A stretch of 64,000 bases of DNA, taken from Fibrobacter sp. UBA4309 (GTDB taxonomy: Bacteria > Fibrobacterota > Fibrobacteria > Fibrobacterales > Fibrobacteraceae). The stretch lies in assembly GCF_002395745.1 (NCBI RefSeq), contig NZ_DGUN01000078.1:1-64000 (forward strand), written 5' to 3'. Both the position numbers and the translations under genes were made by a program. Positions 41,597 to 49,876 of the stretch are shown piece by piece. Position 1 is the first letter of the stretch, and the number at the start of each line of letters is the position of its first letter. Below the pieces are notes generated by a model, which saw nothing but the letters and a program-made list of their open reading frames with translations, made no database searches and was not told where the DNA came from.

Positions 41597-42250
41597 TTAT
41601 CTTACTTCGGGAACAAAATATGTCGTCTGTCTGGGACATTCGGCAATAGCGTTCAGAACCATCTGCAAATGGCTCTCGTTATGGACAAAATCGATATTGT
41701 CCGTATTGATAATCAGCACCGGGGCTTCCTTGTAGTGCCAGAAATGGTGGTCGTAGCGTTCCTGCAATTCCCTGAGGTAGCTACCCTCGATAGACTTTTC
41801 CATGGCACGGCCGCGCATCTTTACGCGGTTCAGCAACGTGGGGATGCTGGCCTGCAGATAAACCACAAGGTCCGGCTTGGGCATATCGCGGCTCAAGGCC
41901 CTGGACACAGCTTCGTACATGGCGTACTCGCTGTCGTTGGTGAGGTTCTGCGAGGCAAATATCTGGTCTTTATCGTAAGTGTAGTCGCTTACGATCAAAT
42001 CGTGGAACAGGTCGTTCTGGAGGGCGGAATTCTGCAATTGCTTGTGGCGGTCGAGCAAGAAGAACAGCTGCGTCTGGAAAGCGTAGGCTTCCCTATTTTC
42101 GTAGAACTTCGGGAGGAACGGATTTTCTTCGTAATTTTCCTCGATACAAAGAGCGTTCCAGCGCTCGGCGATCAGGCGGGCCAAGGTAGTCTTCCCCACC
42201 CCGATGACGCCTTCTATGGCCAAAAAACGGACACCTTTTTCGGTAAGCAT
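41597..42250 (-). CDS. Deoxynucleoside kinase
   Basis: 217 residues. P-loop kinase that phosphorylates salvage deoxynucleosides. Walker A GVIGVGKTT (14-22), EENYEENPFLPKFY, LDRHKQLQ, the DRS-like region SDYTYDKDQIFA, and the lid R residues VKMRGRAMEKSIEGSYL. This is the dGK/dAK type of bacterial deoxynucleoside kinase; which base it prefers cannot be told. The ATG at 42250 overlaps the folK stop (TAATG) and has GGGGAGG 7 nt upstream, so upstream in-frame starts are rejected. Confidence 0.9.
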   Translation of the reverse strand: MLTEKGVRFLAIEGVIGVGKTTLARLIAERWNALCIEENYEENPFLPKFYENREAYAFQTQLFFLLDRHKQLQNSALQNDLFHDLIVSDYTYDKDQIFASQNLTNDSEYAMYEAVSRALSRDMPKPDLVVYLQASIPTLLNRVKMRGRAMEKSIEGSYLRELQERYDHHFWHYKEAPVLIINTDNIDFVHNESHLQMVLNAIAECPRQTTYFVPEVR

Positions 42251-42759
42251 TACGGTTCCTCCCCTGTAATGGTGCGGAACGGGATTTTTTCTTCCCGCGA
42301 GAGTAAATCGGAAAGCAATTCCTTGACAGAACAGCCGTTCAAGGGGTCTTGCCAATCAGGAGCAATATCGTTCAACGGAACAAGCACGAACTGCCTGTTC
42401 GGAATTTCTATGTGAGGGATGGTCGGTCGGCCAGCCATGGTCTTGTTGCCGAAATACAGCAGGTCGAGGTCGATTTCCCTGGAATTCCAGTGGCCGCGCG
42501 GCTTACGGCCCAGGAGCAATTCCGAGCCCTTCAGGTAATAAAGCAGGTCTTTGGGCGTGCCGGAATACCAGAAACTCACGACCTGGTTAAAATACGGTCC
42601 CTGGCCGCTCGGTCCTACGGGCGGGGTCTCGTATATGGGGCTTTCGAGCCAGCCACCGCTTGCAACGCGGCGCAACATATCGCGGCCTTCCCCCAAGCGC
42701 CTGGAGCGCGGGGCCAGGTTGCTGCCCAAAGCGACAAATACTCGTTCCAAAGATTCCAC
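42250..42759 (-). CDS. folK: 2-amino-4-hydroxy-6-hydroxymethyldihydropteridine pyrophosphokinase
   Basis: 169 residues from the GTG at 42759. Pyrophosphorylates hydroxymethyl-dihydropterin in folate synthesis. Motifs FVALGSNLAPR near the start, YETPPVGPSGQGPYFNQVV, and HWNSREIDLDLLYFG with the metal-binding DxD; IPHIEIPNRQFVLVPL. A longer frame from a GTG at 42780 exists, but a TATATT box at 42766-42771 lies exactly 6 nt before the 42759 GTG, so the longer start would be upstream of the expected transcript. A TTG at 42750 is also possible. First gene of the folK-kinase-panC operon. Confidence 0.93.
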   Translation of the reverse strand: MESLERVFVALGSNLAPRSRRLGEGRDMLRRVASGGWLESPIYETPPVGPSGQGPYFNQVVSFWYSGTPKDLLYYLKGSELLLGRKPRGHWNSREIDLDLLYFGNKTMAGRPTIPHIEIPNRQFVLVPLNDIAPDWQDPLNGCSVKELLSDLLSREEKIPFRTITGEEP

Positions 42760-42765
42760 GATATT

Positions 42766-42771
42766 AATATA
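42766..42771 (-). promoter_or_regulatory. -10 box 6 nt before the chosen folK start
   Basis: TATATT on the minus strand, gap AATATC, then GTG at 42759. It decides the start in favour of the shorter folK frame. Confidence 0.55.
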
Positions 42772-43051
42772 GATATTCACAAAAACAAAAAAATGTCATT
42801 TTCGCCCAAAAGCTGAACCAAAATGTTCCAAAAAAATTTTTTTTGAGAAAAACATGGAAATACACCCCATTTTTATGACAAAAAACACTTTTTTAACTAT
42901 CTTGTGAAAGTCTCCCTAGAGAAGGGACCAATATTTCCCATTACATATTTCACAGTGTGCATTTAATGCCCTGTTCCCCCCCAAAAAAAGACTACAACTC
43001 TTTTTAAAGTTTTTCAAAGAAAATCATACAACATAATAAAGGATATTTACA
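42772..43051 (+). promoter_or_regulatory. Long AT-rich leader upstream of rho
   Basis: About 280 bp without a gene. Homopolymer A/T runs at 42820-42850, a possible -10 TATCTT near 42898, a small hairpin TCCCT-AGAGA-AGGGA (42913-42927) and a C-run near 42975. If the -10 is right, rho has a leader of about 145 nt. rho leaders are often sites of autoregulation; that is inference here. AAGGA lies about 8 nt before the rho GTG. Confidence 0.35.
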
Positions 43052-44875
43052 GTGCCTAGAACAAAAAAGATTTCCGATACAGAAAACGAACTGCCCATTG
43101 ACGCAGCCCCGGCCGACGACGCCGTCAAGAAAAAGCGCGGACGCCCTGCCAAGAAAAAGGCCGATTCCGAGGCTCCTGCAGAAGAAGTAAAGAATCACAA
43201 GGAAGAAAAGGAAATCAAGGAAGTTAAAGTCGCAGCGGAAGCTCCGGCACAAGAAGCCCCGGCAAAAGCCGCTCCCCAGCCGCAAGGCGATGTAGCCCAA
43301 CCGCAAGCCGAAGGACAGCAGCAGTCCGCCCCCGCAGAAGCAGGCGCACAGAACAACGGCCAGCAGGGCGACCAGAACAACCGCCAGTTCCGCAACAACA
43401 ACCAGAACAATCAGAATAACCAGAACGGACAGAACAACCGTTTCAACAATAACAACAACAATAAATTCAACAAGTTCAACAAGTTCAAGAATCGCCACAA
43501 CCGTAACCTCCCGCAAGACGATTTCCTCGACGAAACCATCCAGTTGCCGCCCCCTGACCCCGAAAAGGTCGCCGCGGCAAAGGCCAAGTGGAAGGAACTG
43601 CGCGGGCTCCCGATGTTCGAATTACAGCGCCAGGCCGAAGAACTGGGCATTGTCGACTTCAAGAAGATGCGCAAGCAGGCGCTCGTCTACAGCATCCTGA
43701 GCGCCATCACCGGCGAAGACTGCCCCATCTATACCGAAGGCGTCCTCGAGATTATCCCGGACGGCGGCCACGGATTCCTGAGGAACCCCGAGCACAACTA
43801 CCTCGCCGGTCCCGACGATATCTATATAAGCAAGAACATCATCCGCCGTTACGACCTCAAGATGGGCGACACCATCACCGGTCAGGTGCGCCAGCCCCGC
43901 GAAGGCGAAAAGTACTTTGCGCTGCTCCGTATCGATACGGTCAACTTTGAACCGCCCGAAAAGACGAAGCGCCGCGTGTCGTTCGAATACCTGACCCCGA
44001 TCCACCCGATCGAACGCCTGAACCTGGAATTCGACACCCAGGAATACAGCACGCGTCTGATGAACCTCTTCACCCCCATCGGCAAGGGCCAGCGCAGTAT
44101 CGTGCTCGCTCCGCCGCGTACCGGTAAGACGGTCCTTTTGCAGAACGTCACGAAGGCCATCACGGCGAACCACCCCGAAGTGAAGCTCATCGTGCTCCTG
44201 ATTGACGAACGCCCCGAAGAAGTGACCGAAATGCGCAAGCTCATCGACCGCCTCAAAGAAGAAGGCACCGCTCGCGGCAACAATATCCAGGCCGAAGTGC
44301 TCGCCTCTACCTTCGACGAAGAACCGGGACGCCATATCAAGGTGGCAAGCCTCGTGCTCGAGAAGGCGAAGCGCCTCGTGGAACACGGCAACGACGTCGT
44401 CATCCTGCTCGACTCCATCACCCGTTTTGCACGCGCGAACAACATCGCCATCCCGCATTCCGGCAAGATTCTGAGCGGTGGCGTAGACGCGAACGCCATG
44501 CAGCTCCCCAAGAAGTTCTTCGGTGCAGCCCGCAAGATCGAAAACGGCGGTAGCCTCACCATCATCGGCACGGCCCTCATCGAGACGGGCAGCCGCATGG
44601 ACGAAGTGATTTTCGAAGAATTCAAGGGAACGGGCAACATGGAACTTGTGCTTGACCGCCGTATCGCCGAAAAGCGCATCTGGCCGGCTATTGACATCTT
44701 CAAGTCCGGTACCCGCAAGGAAGAACTCCTGCTTACCGAAGAAGAAATGCGCCGCGTCTGGGTGCTGCGCCGTTACCTGCAGGATATGACCACCGTCGAA
44801 ATCATGGAATTCATGCGCGACAAGCTCAAGCTCTACAAGACGAACACGGATTTCTTGAGTTCGATGAACGGATGA
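43052..44875 (+). CDS. rho: Transcription termination factor Rho with disordered Asn-rich insertion
   Basis: 607 residues, against about 420 for E. coli Rho. Hexameric RNA helicase that ends transcription. Residues 1-95 are Lys/Ala/Glu-rich ([11 protein letters not shown], an AT-hook-like GRP core). Residues about 97-153 are Asn/Gln-rich with Phe and Arg ([32 protein letters not shown]). Then the Rho N-terminal domain ([13 protein letters not shown]), the OSB RNA-binding fold ([15 protein letters not shown]) and the ATPase: Walker [11 protein letters not shown] near 354, [46 protein letters not shown]. The GTG start has AAGGA 8 nt upstream. Confidence 0.97.
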   Translation: MPRTKKISDTENELPIDAAPADDAVKKKRGRPAKKKADSEAPAEEVKNHKEEKEIKEVKVAAEAPAQEAPAKAAPQPQGDVAQPQAEGQQQSAPAEAGAQNNGQQGDQNNRQFRNNNQNNQNNQNGQNNRFNNNNNNKFNKFNKFKNRHNRNLPQDDFLDETIQLPPPDPEKVAAAKAKWKELRGLPMFELQRQAEELGIVDFKKMRKQALVYSILSAITGEDCPIYTEGVLEIIPDGGHGFLRNPEHNYLAGPDDIYISKNIIRRYDLKMGDTITGQVRQPREGEKYFALLRIDTVNFEPPEKTKRRVSFEYLTPIHPIERLNLEFDTQEYSTRLMNLFTPIGKGQRSIVLAPPRTGKTVLLQNVTKAITANHPEVKLIVLLIDERPEEVTEMRKLIDRLKEEGTARGNNIQAEVLASTFDEEPGRHIKVASLVLEKAKRLVEHGNDVVILLDSITRFARANNIAIPHSGKILSGGVDANAMQLPKKFFGAARKIENGGSLTIIGTALIETGSRMDEVIFEEFKGTGNMELVLDRRIAEKRIWPAIDIFKSGTRKEELLLTEEEMRRVWVLRRYLQDMTTVEIMEFMRDKLKLYKTNTDFLSSMNG

Positions 44876-44915
44876 TCATTAATTGATGATTGATAATTGA
44901 TGATTGATAATTGAT
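44874..44915. repeat. Heptamer repeat island (AATTGAT/GATTGAT)
   Basis: GATCATT AATTGAT GATTGAT AATTGAT GATTGAT AATTGAT fills most of the gap between rho and proC; starts within the rho stop codon. Confidence 0.85.
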
Positions 44916-44936
44916 TTTTCTTAAAGGATTAGTCTT

Positions 44937-45743
44937 ATGAACCAAAAAATTTTCTTCGCCGGTATCGGCAACATGGGCGGAGCCATCCTCCGCGGGCTTT
45001 TGAACGCCAAAGTCGACCCCAAGTCCATCTTCTTCTTCGACCCGAACGACAATGCCGCCAAGGCCATTACCGACCTGGGCTGCGTCCGCGTCAAGAATTT
45101 CGCCGAAGGCGTCAAGAAGGCGGACATCTCGTTCCTCTGCGTGAAGCCCCAAATTTTCAAGATTGTCGGCGCCGAATGGAAAAACGCCGTCAAGACCATC
45201 AAGACGACCAAGACGTTCATCAGCATCATGGCCGGCGTGGCCCGCAAGAACCTCGTCGACGTACTCGGCGCCAAGAACCAGGTGCTCCGCGTGATGCCGA
45301 ACTTGCCGCTGACCGTAGGCAAGGGCACCGTGGCGCTCGCCACGGACGGCGTCAATGAGGCTACCCTCAAGGCCGCCGAAGAAATTTTCGGGAACATCGG
45401 TGTCACCTGCCGCGTCGCTGAGAGCCTCATGGACGCCGTCACCGGACTTTCCGGTAGTGCCCCCGCCTACGTCTTCGAGTTCATCGAAGGACTTACCCGC
45501 GGTGGCGTCAAGGCCGGCCTCACCCGCGATGTCGCGCTCAAGCTCGCCCTCGGCACTATCGAAGGCAGCGTCGAACTCGTGAAGCAGTCGGGCAAGAGCC
45601 CGAGCGACCTCTGCGCGATGGTCTGCTCCCCCGCTGGCACGACAATCGCCGGCGTGAACGCGCTTGAAGAAGGCGCTTTCCGCTCGAGCCTCATCAAGGC
45701 CGTAGTCGCCGGCACCGAACGCAGCAAAGAGTTAGGTAAATAA
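44937..45743 (+). CDS. proC: Pyrroline-5-carboxylate reductase
   Basis: 268 residues. Last step of proline synthesis, NAD(P)H-dependent. Rossmann motif FAGIGNMGGAILRGL at the start, LCVKPQ, MAGVARKNL, VLRVMPNLPLTVGKG, the family signature GLSGSAPAYVFEFIEGLTRG near 165, and the C-terminal CSPAGTTIAGVNALEEGAFR. AAAGGA lies 8 nt before the ATG, just after the heptamer island. Confidence 0.97.
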   Translation: MNQKIFFAGIGNMGGAILRGLLNAKVDPKSIFFFDPNDNAAKAITDLGCVRVKNFAEGVKKADISFLCVKPQIFKIVGAEWKNAVKTIKTTKTFISIMAGVARKNLVDVLGAKNQVLRVMPNLPLTVGKGTVALATDGVNEATLKAAEEIFGNIGVTCRVAESLMDAVTGLSGSAPAYVFEFIEGLTRGGVKAGLTRDVALKLALGTIEGSVELVKQSGKSPSDLCAMVCSPAGTTIAGVNALEEGAFRSSLIKAVVAGTERSKELGK

Positions 45744-45754
45744 CATCCAAGGCC

Positions 45755-45895
45755 GTCATTCTGAGCCTGCAAAGGCGATATAGAATTGTCAGCAACTTGT
45801 TGCTTTACAATTCTTAGGTTCGTAGGAGCAGAATCCAGTCAAAAAATCCCCTGGATCCTTCGACTCCATGCCTTCGGCATTGCGCTCAGGATGAC
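45755..45895. repeat. Two palindromic elements with hairpin cores upstream of the sigma-54 regulator
   Basis: Element 1 (45755-45838): arms GTCATTCTGAG and GAATCCAG enclose a long hairpin AGAATTGT...ACAATTCT with inner AGCAAC-TT-GTTGCT. Element 2 (45851-45895): arms CTGGATCC and GGATGAC enclose ATGCC-TTC-GGCAT. Together they fill nearly all of the 161-bp gap between proC and the regulator gene. Confidence 0.75.
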
Positions 45896-45904
45896 ACAAC
45901 CAAT

Positions 45905-47218
45905 ATGTCCTCGATCGACCTTTTCTCGCAAGACACGGACACGTCCTCGTTTATCCTGGACGTCCTTTCTTCCGTGAACTACGCGGTCGAGATGCATTCC
46001 TCCCCCTCCATAAGCGCACCGCTTTCGCCCATTGTCATCTGGGACCTGGATTCCTTTACCGCCGAAAACACCGCTGCATTGACAAACATCCGCATGCAGC
46101 ATCCGGACACGATGGTGCTCGTCTACGCCGAAGATCCCGAACGCTATGCGAAAATCCCGAACAACCTGTTCGACATCATCCTTTCGACAGAAGCGGTCAA
46201 GTTACATTTAATGAGCAAGCTCGCGAAGCTCAAGGAAATCAACAGCGCCAAGACGATATTCCGCGAAAGGATGAGCCACCTTGTCGGCAAAAGCGAAGCC
46301 ATGCAGCGGCTCCGCAAGACGGTCGAACGCGCCATATTGCATACGGGTCCCGTGCTCATCCAGGGCGAATCCGGAGTCGGCAAGGACCTGATTGCCCGCG
46401 CCATCGCCTGCGTGTACGACAAATTCGTAACCGTGAACTGCAGCGCCATCCCGGACACGCTTTTCGAAAGCGAGCTGTTCGGCCACACGCGCGGGGCCTT
46501 TACCGGAGCGCAAAACGAAAGGATTGGGCTTTTTGAAGACGCAAACGGCGGTGCCATATTCCTCGACGAAATCGGCGATATGCCCCTGCAGGCGCAAGTA
46601 AAGCTGTTGCGCGTCATCCAGAATCACGAAATCCGCCCCATCGGAGCGAACAGGACGCGCCATGTGGACGTGAGAATCATCGCCGCCACGAACCGTGACC
46701 TCAAGGAAGAAATCCGCGAAAAGCGTTTCCGCGAAGACCTCTACTACCGCCTGAACGTGATTCCCATGCAGCTTTCGCCGCTCCGCGAACGCAAAGAAGA
46801 CATCGAAGATCTCGCGAATTACTTTATACACCAGTACGCCCCCGCCGGCGAGCCCTACAGGCTTTCACCGGAAGCCCTGCAGAAGTTGCAGGACCACAGC
46901 TGGCCGGGCAACATCCGCGAACTGGAAAACACCATCCAGCGCACGCTCTGCTTTACCGACCCCGGCATCATCAAAGCCGAGGACCTGCAAATCGACGACG
47001 CCCCCGTAGCCGAAAAAAAACGCCCTGTGGCAAACAGCTACGACGAATTCCGCGAAATGCAGTTCGAAGAAGAGCGCGAATTCCTGAAAGAGACCATCCG
47101 TAAATGCGACGGTTCCGTGAGTCTCGCCGCCGAAAAGCTCGGCATGATTCGCACGGCCCTATACAACCGACTCGGAAGGCTCGGTATAAACGTCAAGGAG
47201 ATTAAAGGGAGCCACTAG
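45905..47218 (+). CDS. Sigma-54-dependent transcriptional activator with degenerate receiver domain
   Basis: 437 residues. Residues 1-125 resemble a response-regulator receiver: IVIWDLDSF could hold the phospho-Asp, but the N-terminal acidic pair and the conserved Lys are not obvious. The AAA+ domain has Walker A GESGVGKD near 154, the sigma-54 contact loop GAFTGA near 196, Walker B GGAIFLDEIGDMPL, RHVDVRIIAATNRDL and WPGNIRELEN. A Fis-type HTH ends the protein (VSLAAEKLGMIRTALYNRLG). Upstream, only repeat elements separate it from proC. It overlaps the convergent ABC ATPase stop by 3 nt. Target genes are unknown. Confidence 0.93.
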   Translation: MSSIDLFSQDTDTSSFILDVLSSVNYAVEMHSSPSISAPLSPIVIWDLDSFTAENTAALTNIRMQHPDTMVLVYAEDPERYAKIPNNLFDIILSTEAVKLHLMSKLAKLKEINSAKTIFRERMSHLVGKSEAMQRLRKTVERAILHTGPVLIQGESGVGKDLIARAIACVYDKFVTVNCSAIPDTLFESELFGHTRGAFTGAQNERIGLFEDANGGAIFLDEIGDMPLQAQVKLLRVIQNHEIRPIGANRTRHVDVRIIAATNRDLKEEIREKRFREDLYYRLNVIPMQLSPLRERKEDIEDLANYFIHQYAPAGEPYRLSPEALQKLQDHSWPGNIRELENTIQRTLCFTDPGIIKAEDLQIDDAPVAEKKRPVANSYDEFREMQFEEEREFLKETIRKCDGSVSLAAEKLGMIRTALYNRLGRLGINVKEIKGSH

Positions 47219-47934
47219 GCTTCCGCCCAATCGAACAGGCCTTCGGCGCGGGCATTCTTTGCCGGCGCGATACGGGCCCGTCCCTTGTTCACGACCATGA
47301 TGCGGTCGCAATAGCTTTCGGCATATTCTATGGAATGCGTTGACACGACTATTCCCATGTTGCGGTTCTCGACGAGGTTGCGCAACATGCGGAACAGCGC
47401 TCGGCTGCGGGGAATGTCCAAGAAGGCATTCGGTTCGTCGAGCAATAGCACGTCTACCTGCTGCGCCACGGCTTCGGCCAGGTACACACGGCTGCGTTCG
47501 CCATCGCTGAGCTCGGCCAGCGGGCGCTTCGCGAAACTTTCCACATCCAGGAGTTCCATCGACTTCTGGACAATGGCATCGTCTTCGACAGAACGGCTGT
47601 CCAGCATGCCCGAGTACGGCGAACGGCCCAGGCTGACAAATTCCTGCACTGTCATGCGGGCAGGAGATTCCACAGACATGCGCACCAGCGCAATGTGGTG
47701 CGCCCGTTCGCGCAAGTTCCAGTTCTCGAGAGATTCTCCGCAAACGCGTACGTTTCCGCCCAATGGAGGGACTATCCCGCAGAACGTCTTGAGCAAGGTA
47801 CTCTTGCCACTGCCGTTCTCGCCCATCAGCGCGACGACTTCGCCGCAGCTCAGCGAAAAAGAAACTTCGTCGACAAGGGCTGGGCCATAGCCAACGCAAA
47901 GGTTTTCACATTCCAGGAGGAGTTTTTCGGACAT
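47215..47934 (-). CDS. ABC transporter ATP-binding protein, FecE/BtuD type
   Basis: 239 residues. Energises uptake of iron-chelate, haem or cobalamin-type ligands with the adjacent permease. Walker A GENGSGKST (38-46), Q-loop region HHIALVRMS, signature LSDGERSR (Asp in place of the second Gly of LSGGE), Walker B VDVLLLDEPNAFLD, switch His in STHSIEYAE. The ATG at 47934 has GAGAGGG 7 nt upstream and lies 2 nt after the permease stop; a much longer in-frame extension upstream is an overlap artefact. Its stop overlaps that of the convergent sigma-54 regulator. Confidence 0.9.
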   Translation of the reverse strand: MSEKLLLECENLCVGYGPALVDEVSFSLSCGEVVALMGENGSGKSTLLKTFCGIVPPLGGNVRVCGESLENWNLRERAHHIALVRMSVESPARMTVQEFVSLGRSPYSGMLDSRSVEDDAIVQKSMELLDVESFAKRPLAELSDGERSRVYLAEAVAQQVDVLLLDEPNAFLDIPRSRALFRMLRNLVENRNMGIVVSTHSIEYAESYCDRIMVVNKGRARIAPAKNARAEGLFDWAEA

Positions 47935-47936
47935 CG

Positions 47937-48950
47937 CTACACCCTCTCCTTGGAACCGCGCAGCATTACATACAAAATAATCGGAACACCGACTACGCTC
48001 AATACCGCATTGAGCGGAACGCTTACCGGGAAGAGTCCGGCCACGAGCGCCAGGAGCGCCCCGCAGCAAGCCGAGCCGGGAATCAGAACGCGATGGTTGG
48101 TCGTCTTGAACAGCATGTAAGCGAGATGCGGCACGGCAATTCCGATAAACGCCACGGGTCCGCAGAAGGCCGTCGCAGCACCAGCCAGGATGCTCGAACC
48201 AAGCAGTACGCATTTCCGCGCAACAGAAACATTCACGCCAAGACCGCGCGCAAAGTCATCGCCCATGCGGGCGGCGTTCAGGTAACGGATGGAGCCCGCC
48301 ACCAGCGCAAGGCCCACCGCGACAGCGCCCGCGAAAAGATAGACGGAATCGATAGTCAGGCGACCGAAACTGCCCATGCCCCAGGCCACATACACCTGCA
48401 AGTTCTCGGCTTCGGAACCCGCCATGATCACGCTCACCAGGGCGTCGATGAAATAGCCGAACAGCAGTCCCGCCACCAGCAGCACGGAGCTACGCGTAAA
48501 GCAAGATGCGATTGCCATTATCACGAGCGTCACGGCGAACGCGCCGACCGAGGCCGCACCGAGTACGCCGAAATGACCAAAGCCCATTCCCGCCAAGAGA
48601 GCAATCGCCACGCCGAGACTCGCGCCGCTGCTGATACCCAGAACGAACGGGCCGCACAGCGGGTTGCGGAAGACCGTCTGCAGCGACAGGCCCGATACGG
48701 CAAGGGCGCTTCCCGCCAATACGGCGGCCACTACACGCGGCACCCTCAGGTTCCAGAATATCCGATGAGAGACATCCTCGCCCCCAGGTTCGGCCAACGC
48801 ATTCAGCAAATCTGCCAAGCCGAAACTCACCTTGCCGGTAACCAAGGTCAAAAGACAACACACGACAATCGCCGTAAACAAGACGGCAAAACAAATTGAG
48901 ATACGGTGATTGCGTAGGAACGGACTACCTTGCCCGGTAACTTTGGACAT
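47937..48950 (-). CDS. FecCD/BtuC-family ABC transporter permease
   Basis: 337 residues with about nine or ten hydrophobic helices. Family motifs: FWNLRVPRVVAAVLAGSALA, GLSLQTVFRNPLCGPFVLGI, SSGASLGVA, and RMGDDFARGLGVNVS (contact with the ATPase), then GPVAFIGIAVPHLA. Imports siderophores, haem or vitamin B12 in known systems; ligand unknown here. GAGGGG lies 5 nt before the ATG. No substrate-binding protein or TonB receptor gene is adjacent; the gene upstream is an unrelated exported protein 17 nt away. Confidence 0.92.
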   Translation of the reverse strand: MSKVTGQGSPFLRNHRISICFAVLFTAIVVCCLLTLVTGKVSFGLADLLNALAEPGGEDVSHRIFWNLRVPRVVAAVLAGSALAVSGLSLQTVFRNPLCGPFVLGISSGASLGVAIALLAGMGFGHFGVLGAASVGAFAVTLVIMAIASCFTRSSVLLVAGLLFGYFIDALVSVIMAGSEAENLQVYVAWGMGSFGRLTIDSVYLFAGAVAVGLALVAGSIRYLNAARMGDDFARGLGVNVSVARKCVLLGSSILAGAATAFCGPVAFIGIAVPHLAYMLFKTTNHRVLIPGSACCGALLALVAGLFPVSVPLNAVLSVVGVPIILYVMLRGSKERV

Positions 48951-48967
48951 ACCGGCCCCTCGGTGTC

Positions 48968-49777
48968 CTATTTCTTTTTATTGGCCTTGGACTGCTCGTA
49001 TTCCTTGGTCATTTCTTCGGAAGACTTCTTGTCGCGAATGTAAAGTTCCGGAGGAATGTTGTCGAAGCCCTGGAGCGCATTGAGCCAGTTATCGTTCAAG
49101 TCGCGGAATTCGAGCTTCTTCAGGTTGTGCTTGAGCGTATCGCCCTTGATATGGAAGCGGATGTAGTCCCAGCGAATGACTTCGCGGTCCAGGAACACTT
49201 CACGGGTAACGAGGGACGAATCATTGTCAAAACGGTAGCGGGCCTTGTAGGTGTACTCGCCGGTCATCTGGTAGCGGCCGGAATCGGAGTAGGTACGGGT
49301 CACACCGTAGAGGGTGTCGTTCATGCCGAAGCGGAGTTCCGCGTCGCGGAATGCATGGCCGTGGGCGACAATCGGAGTACGCCATACGCCGAAGGTTTCA
49401 GCCTTCATGGACTTCTGGAAAACCGTGTCGACCTTCCAGTGGTCGAAGTTGCTCTTGTCGTACCTGGCACGCTGGACATACTTGCCTTCGCGGATCAGGC
49501 GACGGATGCTGTCGGCCTTGGCCTTGGCGAGACTGTCGGCATTGACCTTGACCACAGGAGCCGCCTTCTTGCGGTCCATGGAGTCAAGCTTGGCCTGGAT
49601 CATTTCGTCGAGGGTAGTCGTTGCACCGCGTGGAGCCACGACATCGGTATTAGCAACAGCGGGCTGTGCCGGAGCAGCGGGAGCCGAAGCGGCGGGAGCG
49701 GACTGAGCGAAAGATACCCCTGCAAAAGCGAGGGTTAAAATAGAAGCAAAAAAACACTTAGAATAAGACAAAATCAT
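48968..49777 (-). CDS. Exported protein of unknown function upstream of the FecCD-type ABC genes
   Basis: 269 residues. Signal peptide (FFASILTLAFAGVSFAQ), Ala/Pro-rich spacer (SAPAASAPAAPAQPA), then a soluble part rich in charged and aromatic residues (ATTTLDEMIQAKLDSMDRKK, YSDSGRYQMTGEYTYKARYR, REVIRWDYIRFHIKGD) and a Lys-rich end. No lipobox and no periplasmic-binding fold is recognised. It probably shares a transcript with the permease (17-nt gap). The longer in-frame extension upstream lacks coding character; the ATG at 49777 opens the signal peptide. Confidence 0.65.
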   Translation of the reverse strand: MILSYSKCFFASILTLAFAGVSFAQSAPAASAPAAPAQPAVANTDVVAPRGATTTLDEMIQAKLDSMDRKKAAPVVKVNADSLAKAKADSIRRLIREGKYVQRARYDKSNFDHWKVDTVFQKSMKAETFGVWRTPIVAHGHAFRDAELRFGMNDTLYGVTRTYSDSGRYQMTGEYTYKARYRFDNDSSLVTREVFLDREVIRWDYIRFHIKGDTLKHNLKKLEFRDLNDNWLNALQGFDNIPPELYIRDKKSSEEMTKEYEQSKANKKK

Positions 49778-49833
49778 CACTGATAAATTTAGTTTAAAGG
49801 TTTTTCCCAATGGTAAAAAAAACAATAAAAAGC

Positions 49834-49847
49834 CCCCTTTAAAGGGG
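49834..49847. promoter_or_regulatory. Perfect palindrome CCCCTTTAAAGGGG in a divergent promoter region
   Basis: 14-bp perfect dyad with no loop, between the divergent exported-protein gene and nspC, 17 bp upstream of the nspC -10. The lack of a loop or T-tract suits a protein-binding site better than a terminator. Confidence 0.4.
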
Positions 49848-49864
49848 TAAAATGGCCAATAAGC

Positions 49865-49870
49865 TATATT
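49865..49870 (+). promoter_or_regulatory. -10 box 6 nt before nspC
   Basis: TATATT, gap TGGACC, then ATG at 49877. No ribosome-binding site; leaderless arrangement. Confidence 0.55.
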
Positions 49871-49876
49871 TGGACC

